52,218 nucleotides of DNA from Pseudomonadota bacterium (GTDB taxonomy: Bacteria > Pseudomonadota > Alphaproteobacteria > Rhizobiales > Beijerinckiaceae): positions 1-52,218 of the forward strand of contig JAJYCZ010000003.1 in assembly GCA_021777915.1 (NCBI GenBank). Reading direction: 5' to 3'. The notes beneath the pieces were generated by a model, which was given only the letters and a program-made list of their open reading frames with translations, was not told the origin of the DNA and did not search any database. The position numbers and the translations under genes were made by a program. This document shows, piece by piece, positions 25,000 through 33,348 of the stretch; the stretch's first letter is position 1; every line of letters begins with the position of its first letter.

Positions 25000-25899
25000 A
25001 TGACCGGAGATTTGGCGGCCGTCGAGGCCAGCGATTTCGCGATGCGCAACTGGAAGGCGAAGGACGCCGGCCCGATTCGGATCGGCTCGCCCGAACATCT
25101 GCGCATGTTCGCGCAAATGCTGCTCGACACCCATAATCCCTACAAGCCGGCAGTGATCGAATGGCCGAAACTGGCGCCGGACGCTTTGGCGCGGGTGACC
25201 TCGCTGCCGATCTGGGACATAGCGGTGCAAACCGAGGGCCGCGCCTCGATCCGGGTGAAAAGCTTCGCCGCCACCGTGGCCGAGCCCCTGCTGCGCCAGG
25301 CACTGGAGATGGATGCGGGCGAAGAGGAGCGTCACAAGGTCGTGCTGTCCAAACTGGTCGAGGCCTATGGGATCAAGCTCGCGCCCGAGCCGCATTACGC
25401 CGCGCCCAAACATGCGCTCTGGGCCTGGCTGGTGACCGGCTACAGCGAATGCATCGACAGTTTCTTCGCCTTCGGCCTGTTCGAGACCGCGCGCCGCTCC
25501 GGCTATTTCCCCATTGAGCTGGTGGAGACCTTTGAGCCGGTGATCCAGGAGGAGGCGCGCCATATCCTGTTTTTCGTCAACTGGGTCGCCTGGCGTCGGC
25601 GCAACCTGCCGATCTGGAAGCGCCTGTCGTTCCGGCTGACCGAAATCGCGGTCTGGATGTTCCTGATCTATGAACGGATCGGCATCGCGCGCGGCATAGA
25701 CAGCGCCGGCGACATGCAGGACGCCAATTTCGCCATGCAGGGATCGGGCGCCCTCGGCGTGGACCTGTCGCCGGCGGAGCTGATCGATCTCTGCCTCGCC
25801 GAAAACGACCGCCGCATGGCCGGCTATGATGAAAGGCTGCTGCGCCCGAAACTGGCGCCGACGCTCGCGCGCTTCGCCCGGCGTTTCGTGAAAGGCTGA
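25000..25899 (+). CDS. ferritin-like (probable di-iron) protein
   Basis: Helical protein with paired GEEERH and QEEARH motifs typical of carboxylate-bridged di-iron sites. Confidence 0.65.
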   Translation: MTGDLAAVEASDFAMRNWKAKDAGPIRIGSPEHLRMFAQMLLDTHNPYKPAVIEWPKLAPDALARVTSLPIWDIAVQTEGRASIRVKSFAATVAEPLLRQALEMDAGEEERHKVVLSKLVEAYGIKLAPEPHYAAPKHALWAWLVTGYSECIDSFFAFGLFETARRSGYFPIELVETFEPVIQEEARHILFFVNWVAWRRRNLPIWKRLSFRLTEIAVWMFLIYERIGIARGIDSAGDMQDANFAMQGSGALGVDLSPAELIDLCLAENDRRMAGYDERLLRPKLAPTLARFARRFVKG

Positions 25900-25994
25900 T
25901 CATTTTCACCTCGCGAAGGCGCCGCCGGTGGGAAGGATTCCGCGCGGCGGGGTATTTTCATTTTGTCGCATTCGAATATGATGGTGCGTAAATA

Positions 25995-26008
25995 TAAGCT
26001 TGAGCTTA
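25995..26008. promoter_or_regulatory. inverted repeat upstream of sat
   Basis: TAAGCT-tg-AGCTTA, about 90 nt before the sat GTG. Confidence 0.3.
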
Positions 26009-26096
26009 GCCTTTAGCGCGGCCGCTGGGCTGGCCGCGGAGCGCGAGCCGAGACTTGTCGGCACGGAGATGCCGGCACAACAACGGAGGAAACTAA

Positions 26097-27302
26097 GTGG
26101 TTAATCTTATTGAACCTCATGGCTCGAAAGAGCTTCATCCGCTCTTCGTCGCCGACTCGGTCGAGAACGAGAAGCTGCGGCAGGAGGCGGAAAGCCTGCC
26201 GTCGATCGTCGTCAGCTCCGCCGCCGCCGCCAATGCGGTGATGCTGGGCGCTGGCTATTTCAATCCCTTGACCGGCTATATGAACAAGGCGGACGCCCTC
26301 TCCGTGGCCCGCGACATGAAGACCGCCAAGGGGCTGTTCTGGCCGGTTCCGGTCCTCAATCTGCTCAAGGACGCCTCGACCGTGAAGGTCGGAAGCCGGA
26401 TCGCGCTGCGCGACCCCAATGTCCCGGGCAATCCCGTTTTGGCGGTGATGGACGTCGAGGCCATCGAGACGCTGAACGATGAAGATGTCGCGCTGATCAT
26501 CGAAAAGGTCTACCGCACCTCGGATCCCAAGCACCCCGGCGTCGCCGCCTTCGAGGCGCAGGGCCGCGCGGTCGTCTCCGGCCCGATCAAGGTTCTGAAT
26601 TTCAGTTATTTCCAGACTGAATTCCCCGACACGTTCCGCACGGCGGTTGAAATCCGCAATGAAATCAAGGAGCGCGGCTGGAAAAAGGTCGTCGCCTTCC
26701 AGACCCGCAACCCGATGCACCGCGCCCACGAGGAACTGTGCCGGATGGCGATGGAGCGCCTCGGCGCCGACGGCCTCGTCATCCACATGCTGCTCGGCAA
26801 GCTCAAGGCGGGCGACATTCCGGCCCCGGTGCGCGACGCCGCGATCCGCAAGATGGTCGAAATCTATTTCCCGCCGAACACGGTGATGGTGACGGGCTAT
26901 GGCTTCGACATGCTCTACGCCGGCCCGCGCGAGGCGCTGTTGCACGCGGTCTTCCGCCAGAACATGGGCGCGTCCTATCTGATCGTCGGCCGCGACCACG
27001 CCGGCGTCGGCGATTATTACGGCCCGTTCGATGCGCAGACCATTTTCGACGAGCTTCCGCCCGGAAGCCTGAAGATCGATATCTTCCGCGCCGACAATAC
27101 CGCCTATTCGAAAAAACTGAACAAGGTGGTGATGATGTGCGAGGCTCCCGGCCACACCAAGGAAGACTTCATCGCTTTGTCGGGAACCAAGGTTCGCGAA
27201 ATGCTCGGCCAGGGCCTCGCCCCGCCGCCGGAATTCTCGCGCGCCGAAGTGGCCGAAATCCTGATCGGCTATTATCAGGAGCTGGACAGCCGCGTCAGCT
27301 GA
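26097..27302 (+). CDS. sat: sulfate adenylyltransferase (ATP sulfurylase, monofunctional dissimilatory type)
   Basis: FQTRNPMHRAHEE (QxRN + HxxH), IVGRDHAGVGDYYGPFDAQ, LSGTKVREMLGQG; GTG start with GGAGG upstream; no APS-kinase domain. Confidence 0.96.
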   Translation: MVNLIEPHGSKELHPLFVADSVENEKLRQEAESLPSIVVSSAAAANAVMLGAGYFNPLTGYMNKADALSVARDMKTAKGLFWPVPVLNLLKDASTVKVGSRIALRDPNVPGNPVLAVMDVEAIETLNDEDVALIIEKVYRTSDPKHPGVAAFEAQGRAVVSGPIKVLNFSYFQTEFPDTFRTAVEIRNEIKERGWKKVVAFQTRNPMHRAHEELCRMAMERLGADGLVIHMLLGKLKAGDIPAPVRDAAIRKMVEIYFPPNTVMVTGYGFDMLYAGPREALLHAVFRQNMGASYLIVGRDHAGVGDYYGPFDAQTIFDELPPGSLKIDIFRADNTAYSKKLNKVVMMCEAPGHTKEDFIALSGTKVREMLGQGLAPPPEFSRAEVAEILIGYYQELDSRVS

Positions 27303-27347
27303 AGCCAGAGCGGCTGCGCATCACGTTGACGCGCCCTTGAAAACCCG

Positions 27348-27382
27348 GCGCCTGGATTTTTTTCAAAATCCAGGCGCTTTTT
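27348..27382 (+). terminator. strong Rho-independent terminator downstream of sat
   Basis: GCGCCTGGATTTT-tttc-AAAATCCAGGCGC (13-bp perfect stem) + TTTTT. Confidence 0.9.
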
Positions 27383-27422
27383 ATTTTGAGAATGCCGCGC
27401 GATCCGCGAAAGGAGCCTGAAA

Positions 27423-27932
27423 ATGACCACCGCCCACCGCTATTGGGTCCGCTCGCCCGACGGGCGCGTCGCCTATGGCTTCGAGCGCGAACAGGTCGCG
27501 ACCTCGGTCGCGCTCGAATATGGGGTCGGCGCGGCGCTCATCGACACCCTGGCCCAGGCCTATATGCCGATGCTGCAGGTCGTCGAGCGCTGCGACGGCG
27601 AATTGCGCCTCGTGCTCGGGCCGGTCGGCGGCTGGGACACCGGGCGATTCGGCCTCGACCGCGACCTGATCGAGGCGATCAAGAAAGGACGGGTGGAGAT
27701 CGTTCACGCTTTCCTCGCCAAGGGCGCTTCGGCCAACGCCGCCGACAACAAGGGCGGGCGCGCCCTGCATTGGGCGGCGTCGCGCGGCGAAGCGAGCGTC
27801 GTCGACCTGCTGCTGAACCAGGGCGCCGACATCGCCGCGCTCGACGCCTCGGGGCGTTCGGCGCTCACGGTGGCCGAGGCGCGCGGCAAAAAAGAGGTCG
27901 CCGATCTGCTGCGAAGCCGCGGCGCGCGTTGA
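27423..27932 (+). CDS. ankyrin-repeat protein
   Basis: DLIEAIKKGRVEIVHAFLAKGASANAADNKGGRALHWAASRGEASVVDLLLNQGADIAALDASGRSALTVAEARGKKEVADLLRSRGA. Confidence 0.9.
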   Translation: MTTAHRYWVRSPDGRVAYGFEREQVATSVALEYGVGAALIDTLAQAYMPMLQVVERCDGELRLVLGPVGGWDTGRFGLDRDLIEAIKKGRVEIVHAFLAKGASANAADNKGGRALHWAASRGEASVVDLLLNQGADIAALDASGRSALTVAEARGKKEVADLLRSRGAR

Positions 27933-28386
27933 CCGCATCGTCCGGCGCCCGATTTCGTCGAAATCCTCTTGCCTGTTTTGCGGACGGCATTATCCTGCGC
28001 GGGCTATCAGCGATTGTTCTGCCCGCTGGACGCGGCTCCGTTCTGGAACTTTGCGCTTTTAGAATAACTCTAGATTACGCGCACAGGTCTCAACAGCGGA
28101 GGCGAAGTTTTCCTTGATGAATAATTTTTGATGATTTGATCGCTTTTTCAGAAACAATTTGCGGCGCCTTGCGCGGAATCAAGGGTTTTCGCGGCATCTA
28201 CTCAAACCGCGGCCGCGCCAACGCTCCACAAGCGCGATCCGGGCATATATTCCAACATTGTAATATCCTGTCCCCATGATATAAGCGACGCTGCGATGCG
28301 CGGTCCGGGCCTTCACGGGCTTGGGTGGCGCGCCCGCGCGAGTTCACTTATGAAGCGCCAAACTTAAATGAGTTGGGAGGACAACG

Positions 28387-28812
28387 ATGCCGACTTTTGT
28401 ACACACGGACAAGTGTGACGGCTGCAAAGGGGGACAGGTCACTGCGTGCATGTATATCTGCCCGAATGATCTGATGAAGCTCGACACAATACGCATGAAG
28501 GCGTTCAACCAGGAGCCGGATCAGTGCTGGGAATGCCAGTGCTGCGTCAAGGCTTGCCCGCAGCAGGCCATCGAGGTCCGCGCCTTCCAGGATTGGGTTC
28601 CGATGGGCGGCGCCGCGATCCCGCTGCGCACCGACAACGCCATCATGTGGACCATCAAGTTCCGCGACGGCGAGATCAAGCGCTTCAAGTTCCCGGTTCG
28701 CACCACCCCGGTCAGCTCGATCGACCCCTACGGCAACAAGCCGGCCCCGGGCGACCTCAACGACCACCGCTTCTTCACCGAGGAAGGCAAGGAACTGCCG
28801 CGCATCTCGTGA
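28387..28812 (+). CDS. aprB: adenylylsulfate reductase, beta subunit
   Basis: MPTFVHTDKCDGCKGGQVTACMYICPNDLMKLD...QCWECQCCVKACPQQAIEVR (two 4Fe-4S) and the AprB-type C-terminal tail. Confidence 0.97.
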   Translation: MPTFVHTDKCDGCKGGQVTACMYICPNDLMKLDTIRMKAFNQEPDQCWECQCCVKACPQQAIEVRAFQDWVPMGGAAIPLRTDNAIMWTIKFRDGEIKRFKFPVRTTPVSSIDPYGNKPAPGDLNDHRFFTEEGKELPRIS

Positions 28813-28915
28813 GGCACGGCTGCTGATTATCCGCGAAACAAGAACATCATCTGACTTGAGCGCGTGGGTCCGGCTGCATTGTGCCGGGAGTCGCGTTACG
28901 GGAGTTTAGTGAAAA

Positions 28916-30868
28916 ATGAGCGAACCGAGCTTTGGCAATCCCGAGATCGTTGAGATCGAAACCGACATCCTCCTCGTTGGCGGCGGCATGGCCGCTTGCG
29001 GCGCCGCCTATGAGGCCAAGCGCTGGGCCGGCGACAAGGTGAAGATCACCCTGGTCGACAAGGCCGCCATGGACCGCTCCGGCGCGGTCGCGATGGGCCT
29101 TTCGGCGATCAACACCTACCTCGGCCAGAACACCCCGGAAGACTACTGCCGCTACGTTTCGGCTGACCTTATGGGCATCACCCGCGACGACCTCGTCTAT
29201 GACGTCGGCCGTCACGTCGACGATTCGGTGCACCTGTTCGAAGAATGGGGTCTGCCGGTCTGGAAGGAAATGGAAGGCGGCCGCGTCGATGGCGCGAGCT
29301 GGCAGAAGGCCGGCGGCCTGTCCCTCAAGGACGGCGGCAAGCCGGTGCGTTCCGGCAAATGGCAGATCATGATCAACGGCGAAGGCTACAAGCCGATCGT
29401 CGCCGAAGCCGCCAAGAAGGCCCTCGGGATGGAGAACATCTACGAGCGCGTCTTCATCGTGAAGTACCTGCTCGACGCCAACAACCCCAACCAGGTCGCG
29501 GGCGCGGTCGGCTTCTCGGTTCGCGAGCACAAGCTCTATGTCTTCAAGGCCAAGGCGATCCTCAACGTCGCCGGCGGCGCGGTGAACGTGTTCCGTCCCC
29601 GCACCACGGGTGAGGGCATGGGCCGCGTGTGGTATCCGGTGTGGAACGCCGGCTCGACCTACGCCATGGCGGCGGAAGTCGGCGCCGAACTGACCATGAT
29701 GGAAAACCGCTTCGTCCCGACCCGCTTCAAGGACGGCTACGGCCCGGTCGGCGCGTGGTTCCTGCTGTTCAAGTCCAAGGCGACCAACGCCTTCGGCGAG
29801 GACTATGTGGTCAAGAACGCGGACATGCTCACCGCCTTCGCGCCCTACGACAAGGCGGTCGTGGTGCCGTCCTGCCTGCGCAACCACGCGATGCTCAAGG
29901 AAATGAAGGATGGTCGCGGCCCGATCCTGATGGATACGCCCGCAGCGATGAAGAAGCTCGCCGAGACCCTCACGCCGAAGGAAGTCAAGCACCTCGAAGC
30001 CGAGGCCTGGGAAGACTTCCTCGACATGTGCATCGGCCAGGCCGGCGTTTGGGCGGGTCTGAACATCCGTCCGGAACAGCAGGTTTCCGAACTGATGCCG
30101 ACCGAGCCCTATCTGCTCGGCTCGCATTCCGGCTGCTGCGGCATCTGGGTGTCGGGTCCGTCGGACATCGCGCCGCCGGAATGGCAGTGGGGCTACAACC
30201 GCATGACCACGGTCAAGGGCCTGTTCACCGCGGGTGACGGCGTCGGCGCCTCGGGACACAAGTTCTCGTCGGGCTCGCATGCCGAAGGCCGCATCGCCGG
30301 CAAGAACATGGTCAAGTTCTGCCTCGACCATGCCGACTTCAAGCCGGAGCTCAAGGGCGACATCAAGGCGATCACGGAAGAGATCTATCGTCCGGTGCGC
30401 AACTACTTCGAGCACAAGGACAAGACGACCGCCGAAGACATCAATCCGTTCTATATCACGCCGCGCATGTTCCAGATGCGTCTGCAGAAGATCATGGACG
30501 AATATGTCGCCGGTGTCGCCACCTACTACCAGACCAATGGCGAAATGCTGAAGAGGGCGACGCATTACCTCACGATGCTGAAAGAAGACAGCATCAACAT
30601 GCGCGCCAAGGATCTGCATGAGCTGATGCGCGCTTGGGAGAATTACCATCGGTTGTGGACCGGCGAGGCGCATATGCGCCACATCCAGTTCCGCGAAGAA
30701 ACCCGTTATCCGGGCTTCTATTATCGCGCCGATTATCCCAATCTCGACGACGCCAACTGGAAAGTGTTCGTCAATTCGCGCTTCGACCCCGAGACCAAGA
30801 CCTGGAGCCTCAAAAAGGTTCCGCACAAGGATCTTGTGCCGAAGGTCTATGGCGCAGCCAAGCACTAA
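28916..30868 (+). CDS. aprA: adenylylsulfate reductase, alpha subunit
   Basis: EIETDILLVGGGMAACGAAYEAKRW...MDRSGAVAMGLSAINTYLG...FTAGDGVGASGHKFSSGSHAEGRIAGK; follows aprB. Confidence 0.97.
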   Translation: MSEPSFGNPEIVEIETDILLVGGGMAACGAAYEAKRWAGDKVKITLVDKAAMDRSGAVAMGLSAINTYLGQNTPEDYCRYVSADLMGITRDDLVYDVGRHVDDSVHLFEEWGLPVWKEMEGGRVDGASWQKAGGLSLKDGGKPVRSGKWQIMINGEGYKPIVAEAAKKALGMENIYERVFIVKYLLDANNPNQVAGAVGFSVREHKLYVFKAKAILNVAGGAVNVFRPRTTGEGMGRVWYPVWNAGSTYAMAAEVGAELTMMENRFVPTRFKDGYGPVGAWFLLFKSKATNAFGEDYVVKNADMLTAFAPYDKAVVVPSCLRNHAMLKEMKDGRGPILMDTPAAMKKLAETLTPKEVKHLEAEAWEDFLDMCIGQAGVWAGLNIRPEQQVSELMPTEPYLLGSHSGCCGIWVSGPSDIAPPEWQWGYNRMTTVKGLFTAGDGVGASGHKFSSGSHAEGRIAGKNMVKFCLDHADFKPELKGDIKAITEEIYRPVRNYFEHKDKTTAEDINPFYITPRMFQMRLQKIMDEYVAGVATYYQTNGEMLKRATHYLTMLKEDSINMRAKDLHELMRAWENYHRLWTGEAHMRHIQFREETRYPGFYYRADYPNLDDANWKVFVNSRFDPETKTWSLKKVPHKDLVPKVYGAAKH

Positions 30869-30879
30869 TGCAATAAAAG

Positions 30880-30915
30880 TTCGGGGCCTGGTTCAACCGG
30901 CCCCGAATTTATTGT
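30880..30915 (+). terminator. terminator downstream of aprBA
   Basis: TTCGGGGCC...GGCCCCGAA stem followed by TTTATT. Confidence 0.75.
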
Positions 30916-31052
30916 TCGCATGCACGCTCTCTGCCGAAATTGCGCCACGTTTTCGTGTGGCAATGTAAGCGCCTAGAGTTCGGGACCGGCTGAATACTAA
31001 AACAAAAATAGAGCCAGGCGGGACCGTGACGTTATGACTGGGGGATATCGTC

Positions 31053-31487
31053 ATGAAAGTCGTCAGTTTTCTGCAAGCCGAACAGCAAAAGCTCACCACC
31101 TGCGCGCCCGAGGAAACGATTGAATCCGTCGCGAAGCGGTTGAGCGCGCTCAATATCGGCGCCCTGCCCGTTTGCGGCGCCAATAGTTCGCTGGTCGGCG
31201 TCATTTCCGAGCGCGACGTCGTCCGTGGCATGGCCAAGGATGGCTGCAAGCTCGCCGAGCGCCGCGTCCGCGATCTGATGACCCGGGAAGTGGTCGTCTG
31301 CGACCAGAACACGACCATGGCCGAGGCTGAAAAGCTGATGTACCAGAAGCGCGTGCGCCACCTGCCGGTCGTTGACGCCGGAAAAGTGGTCGGCCTGCTG
31401 TCGATCCGCGACGTGATGGCCTGGCGCATTCAGGAAACGAAAGTCGAGTTGAACGTCCTGCGCGACATGGCGATTGTCTCGCGCTGA
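31053..31487 (+). CDS. CBS-domain-pair protein
   Basis: APEETIESVAKRLSALNIGALPVCGANSSLVGVISERDVVRGMAKDG...VRDLMTREVVVCDQNTTMAEAEKLMYQKRVRHLPVVDAGKVVGLLSIRDVM. Confidence 0.93.
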   Translation: MKVVSFLQAEQQKLTTCAPEETIESVAKRLSALNIGALPVCGANSSLVGVISERDVVRGMAKDGCKLAERRVRDLMTREVVVCDQNTTMAEAEKLMYQKRVRHLPVVDAGKVVGLLSIRDVMAWRIQETKVELNVLRDMAIVSR

Positions 31488-31530
31488 ACGCGCGAGGTCG
31501 CGATTGTCTCGCGTTGAACGCGACGGTTCA
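31471..31530. repeat. imperfect 30-bp tandem duplication spanning the 3' end of the CBS gene
   Basis: gcgattgtctcgcgctgaacgcgcgaggtc / gcgattgtctcgcgttgaacgcgacggttc (25 of 30 identical). Confidence 0.8.
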
Positions 31531-31678
31531 CGCGCCGTTTCGGCGCGCCTGCAACGGATTGAACGGCCCCGGGCCTGAACGCGTTTGCCGAACGGATGTT
31601 CGTCGAGCGCGTTTTGGCGTTATATGAGACCATATTGCCCCCCGCGAACGGCGCGCCGCGCCGTCGAGTAAAAAGAGT

Positions 31679-32659
31679 GTGAGGACGCAAGTGCCGACTA
31701 AACCTGACGACGACGATTTGACCAAGAACGCGGCGGACGCCGATCTCGAATATCGGCAAGAGGAAGAGCGGCGCCGGCAGGCGGAATCCGACCTCGACGT
31801 GCCGATCGTGTCGGCCATTCGCGGCGCCGCGGACACCCCCGTCGTGCCCGTCCGGCTGACCGGTTCGGCCTCCTTCTGCTTCCATTGTCATCCCGGCGTG
31901 TCCTGCTTCAACGAATGCTGCCATGACACCGACATCACGCTGACGCCCTACGACCTTATTCGCATCGGGCGGGCCGTCGGCATGTCTTCCGGCGAGGCCG
32001 GCCGCATGTTCGGGACCGAGGCCGTGCATGAAGCCTCCGGCATGCCGATCCTGAAATTGAAGCGCGTCGACACGGGCGAGGAAAAACGCCCCTGCGTCTT
32101 CCTCGATCCGGAAAAGGGCTGCACGATCTATGGCGACCGCCCGGCCGCCTGCCGCTATTACCCCCTCGGCCTTGCTTCGGTGAAAATGAAGGGCCATGAC
32201 GCGCCGGAGGATTTCTATTTCCTCGTCAAGGAGCCGCATTGCAAGGGCCATGAGGAAAACCGCGAGCAGACCGTCGCCGAATTCCGCGCCGACCAGGGCG
32301 TCGAAATCTATGACGAGCGCAATCGCAGCTGGATTCACATCCTGATGAAGCTCGCCTCGTGGAAGATGCTCGGCGGCCCCTTCGGCAAGGAGACGGACGA
32401 GCGGACGAAGAAAATGTTCTTCATGGCGACCACCGATCTCGATGCGTTCCGCAAGTTCGTTTTCGGCACCTCCTTCCTCCAGCGCTATGCGATCGATCCC
32501 GAGATGCATCAGAAGCTGCAGGAAGACGACGAGACCTTGCTCCTCCTGGCGCTCGACTGGCTGCGCACCATCCTGTTCAACGAGCCGACCCTGCCCTTGC
32601 GCGAGGAAGTCCTGCAGGACTCCATCGCCAAGGCCCGCGCGGGCCTCGGGGGGACGTGA
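31679..32659 (+). CDS. YkgJ-family Cys-cluster (Zn/Fe-binding) protein
   Basis: CFHCHPGVSCFNECCHDTDITLTPYDLIRIGR...PCVFLDPEKGCTIYGDRPAACRYYPLG. Start GTG at 31679 or 31691. Confidence 0.82.
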   Translation: MRTQVPTKPDDDDLTKNAADADLEYRQEEERRRQAESDLDVPIVSAIRGAADTPVVPVRLTGSASFCFHCHPGVSCFNECCHDTDITLTPYDLIRIGRAVGMSSGEAGRMFGTEAVHEASGMPILKLKRVDTGEEKRPCVFLDPEKGCTIYGDRPAACRYYPLGLASVKMKGHDAPEDFYFLVKEPHCKGHEENREQTVAEFRADQGVEIYDERNRSWIHILMKLASWKMLGGPFGKETDERTKKMFFMATTDLDAFRKFVFGTSFLQRYAIDPEMHQKLQEDDETLLLLALDWLRTILFNEPTLPLREEVLQDSIAKARAGLGGT

Positions 32660-32676
32660 TTTCCCCTTACCCCCGG

Positions 32677-32701
32677 CCCCTCTCCCGCAAGGGGAGAGGG
32701 G
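32677..32701. repeat. GC-rich stem-loop of the dispersed CCCCTCTCCC type
   Basis: CCCCTCTCCC-gcaag-GGGAGAGGGG between the YkgJ and phosphoesterase genes. Confidence 0.7.
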
Positions 32702-32733
32702 CGCCTTTGCCGGCGCATTAGAGGAACCCATCG

Positions 32734-33249
32734 GTGATTTTTTTCACTTCGGACACGCATTTCGGCCATCAGTTCGCGCTGACCAAGCGCAAGCGCCCCT
32801 TTCCTTCCGTCCAGGCGATGGACGAGCATCTGGTCGCGCGCTGGAACGAGACGGTGGGCGTGAATGACGAAGTTTTTCACCTCGGCGACGTCGCCCATCT
32901 CGAACATGACGGGTTGCCCGACGTGCTGGCGCGGCTCAACGGGCGTCTGCACCTCATTCTCGGCAATAACGACCGCCGAGAGGCGATGGAGGCGACCGGG
33001 CGCTGGGAGACCACCGCCGAAATGCGCGAGCTGACCATCGGCGACCAGCGTGTGTTCCTCTGCCATTATCCCTTGCGCGAGTGGCCCAACGCCTGGCGCG
33101 GCGCGTGGCATCTGTTCGGCCACGTCCACGGCAAATACGATCACGATCCGCACGGCCTGAGCATGGATGTCGGCGTCGACAGCCATTTCTATGCGCCAAC
33201 ATCCCTGGAAGCGATCACGAAACGCCTTCGGCGCGCCGCCGCCGCCTGA
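32734..33249 (+). CDS. metallophosphoesterase family protein
   Basis: IFFTSDTHFGHQFALTKRKRPF...DEVFHLGDVAHL...LILGNNDRRE...CHYPLREW...HLFGHVHGKY. Confidence 0.92.
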   Translation: MIFFTSDTHFGHQFALTKRKRPFPSVQAMDEHLVARWNETVGVNDEVFHLGDVAHLEHDGLPDVLARLNGRLHLILGNNDRREAMEATGRWETTAEMRELTIGDQRVFLCHYPLREWPNAWRGAWHLFGHVHGKYDHDPHGLSMDVGVDSHFYAPTSLEAITKRLRRAAAA

Positions 33250-33348
33250 CGCGGCGCGACTGAACCTTTTCTCCGCACCGCGCGTATTCCCTTTGCGCTT
33301 GCCGCGCAGCCGGTGAAATATTTTGCGTCGAAAGGGCGGGAGGAGAAA

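Noticed and set aside
28847-30865. 672-codon ORF antisense to aprA
   Set aside because: Exact antisense of a clear AprA; artefact of third-position GC bias.
26097-30868. Assimilatory sulfate reduction interpretation of sat
   Set aside because: No cysC/cysN/cysH; sat lies with aprBA and qmoAB, which indicates a dissimilatory role.
32677-32701. Stem-loop considered as CRISPR or terminator
   Set aside because: Single copy here and no T-tract; it resembles the common dispersed CCCTCTCCC hairpin. No CRISPR-like regularly spaced repeats were seen in the window.
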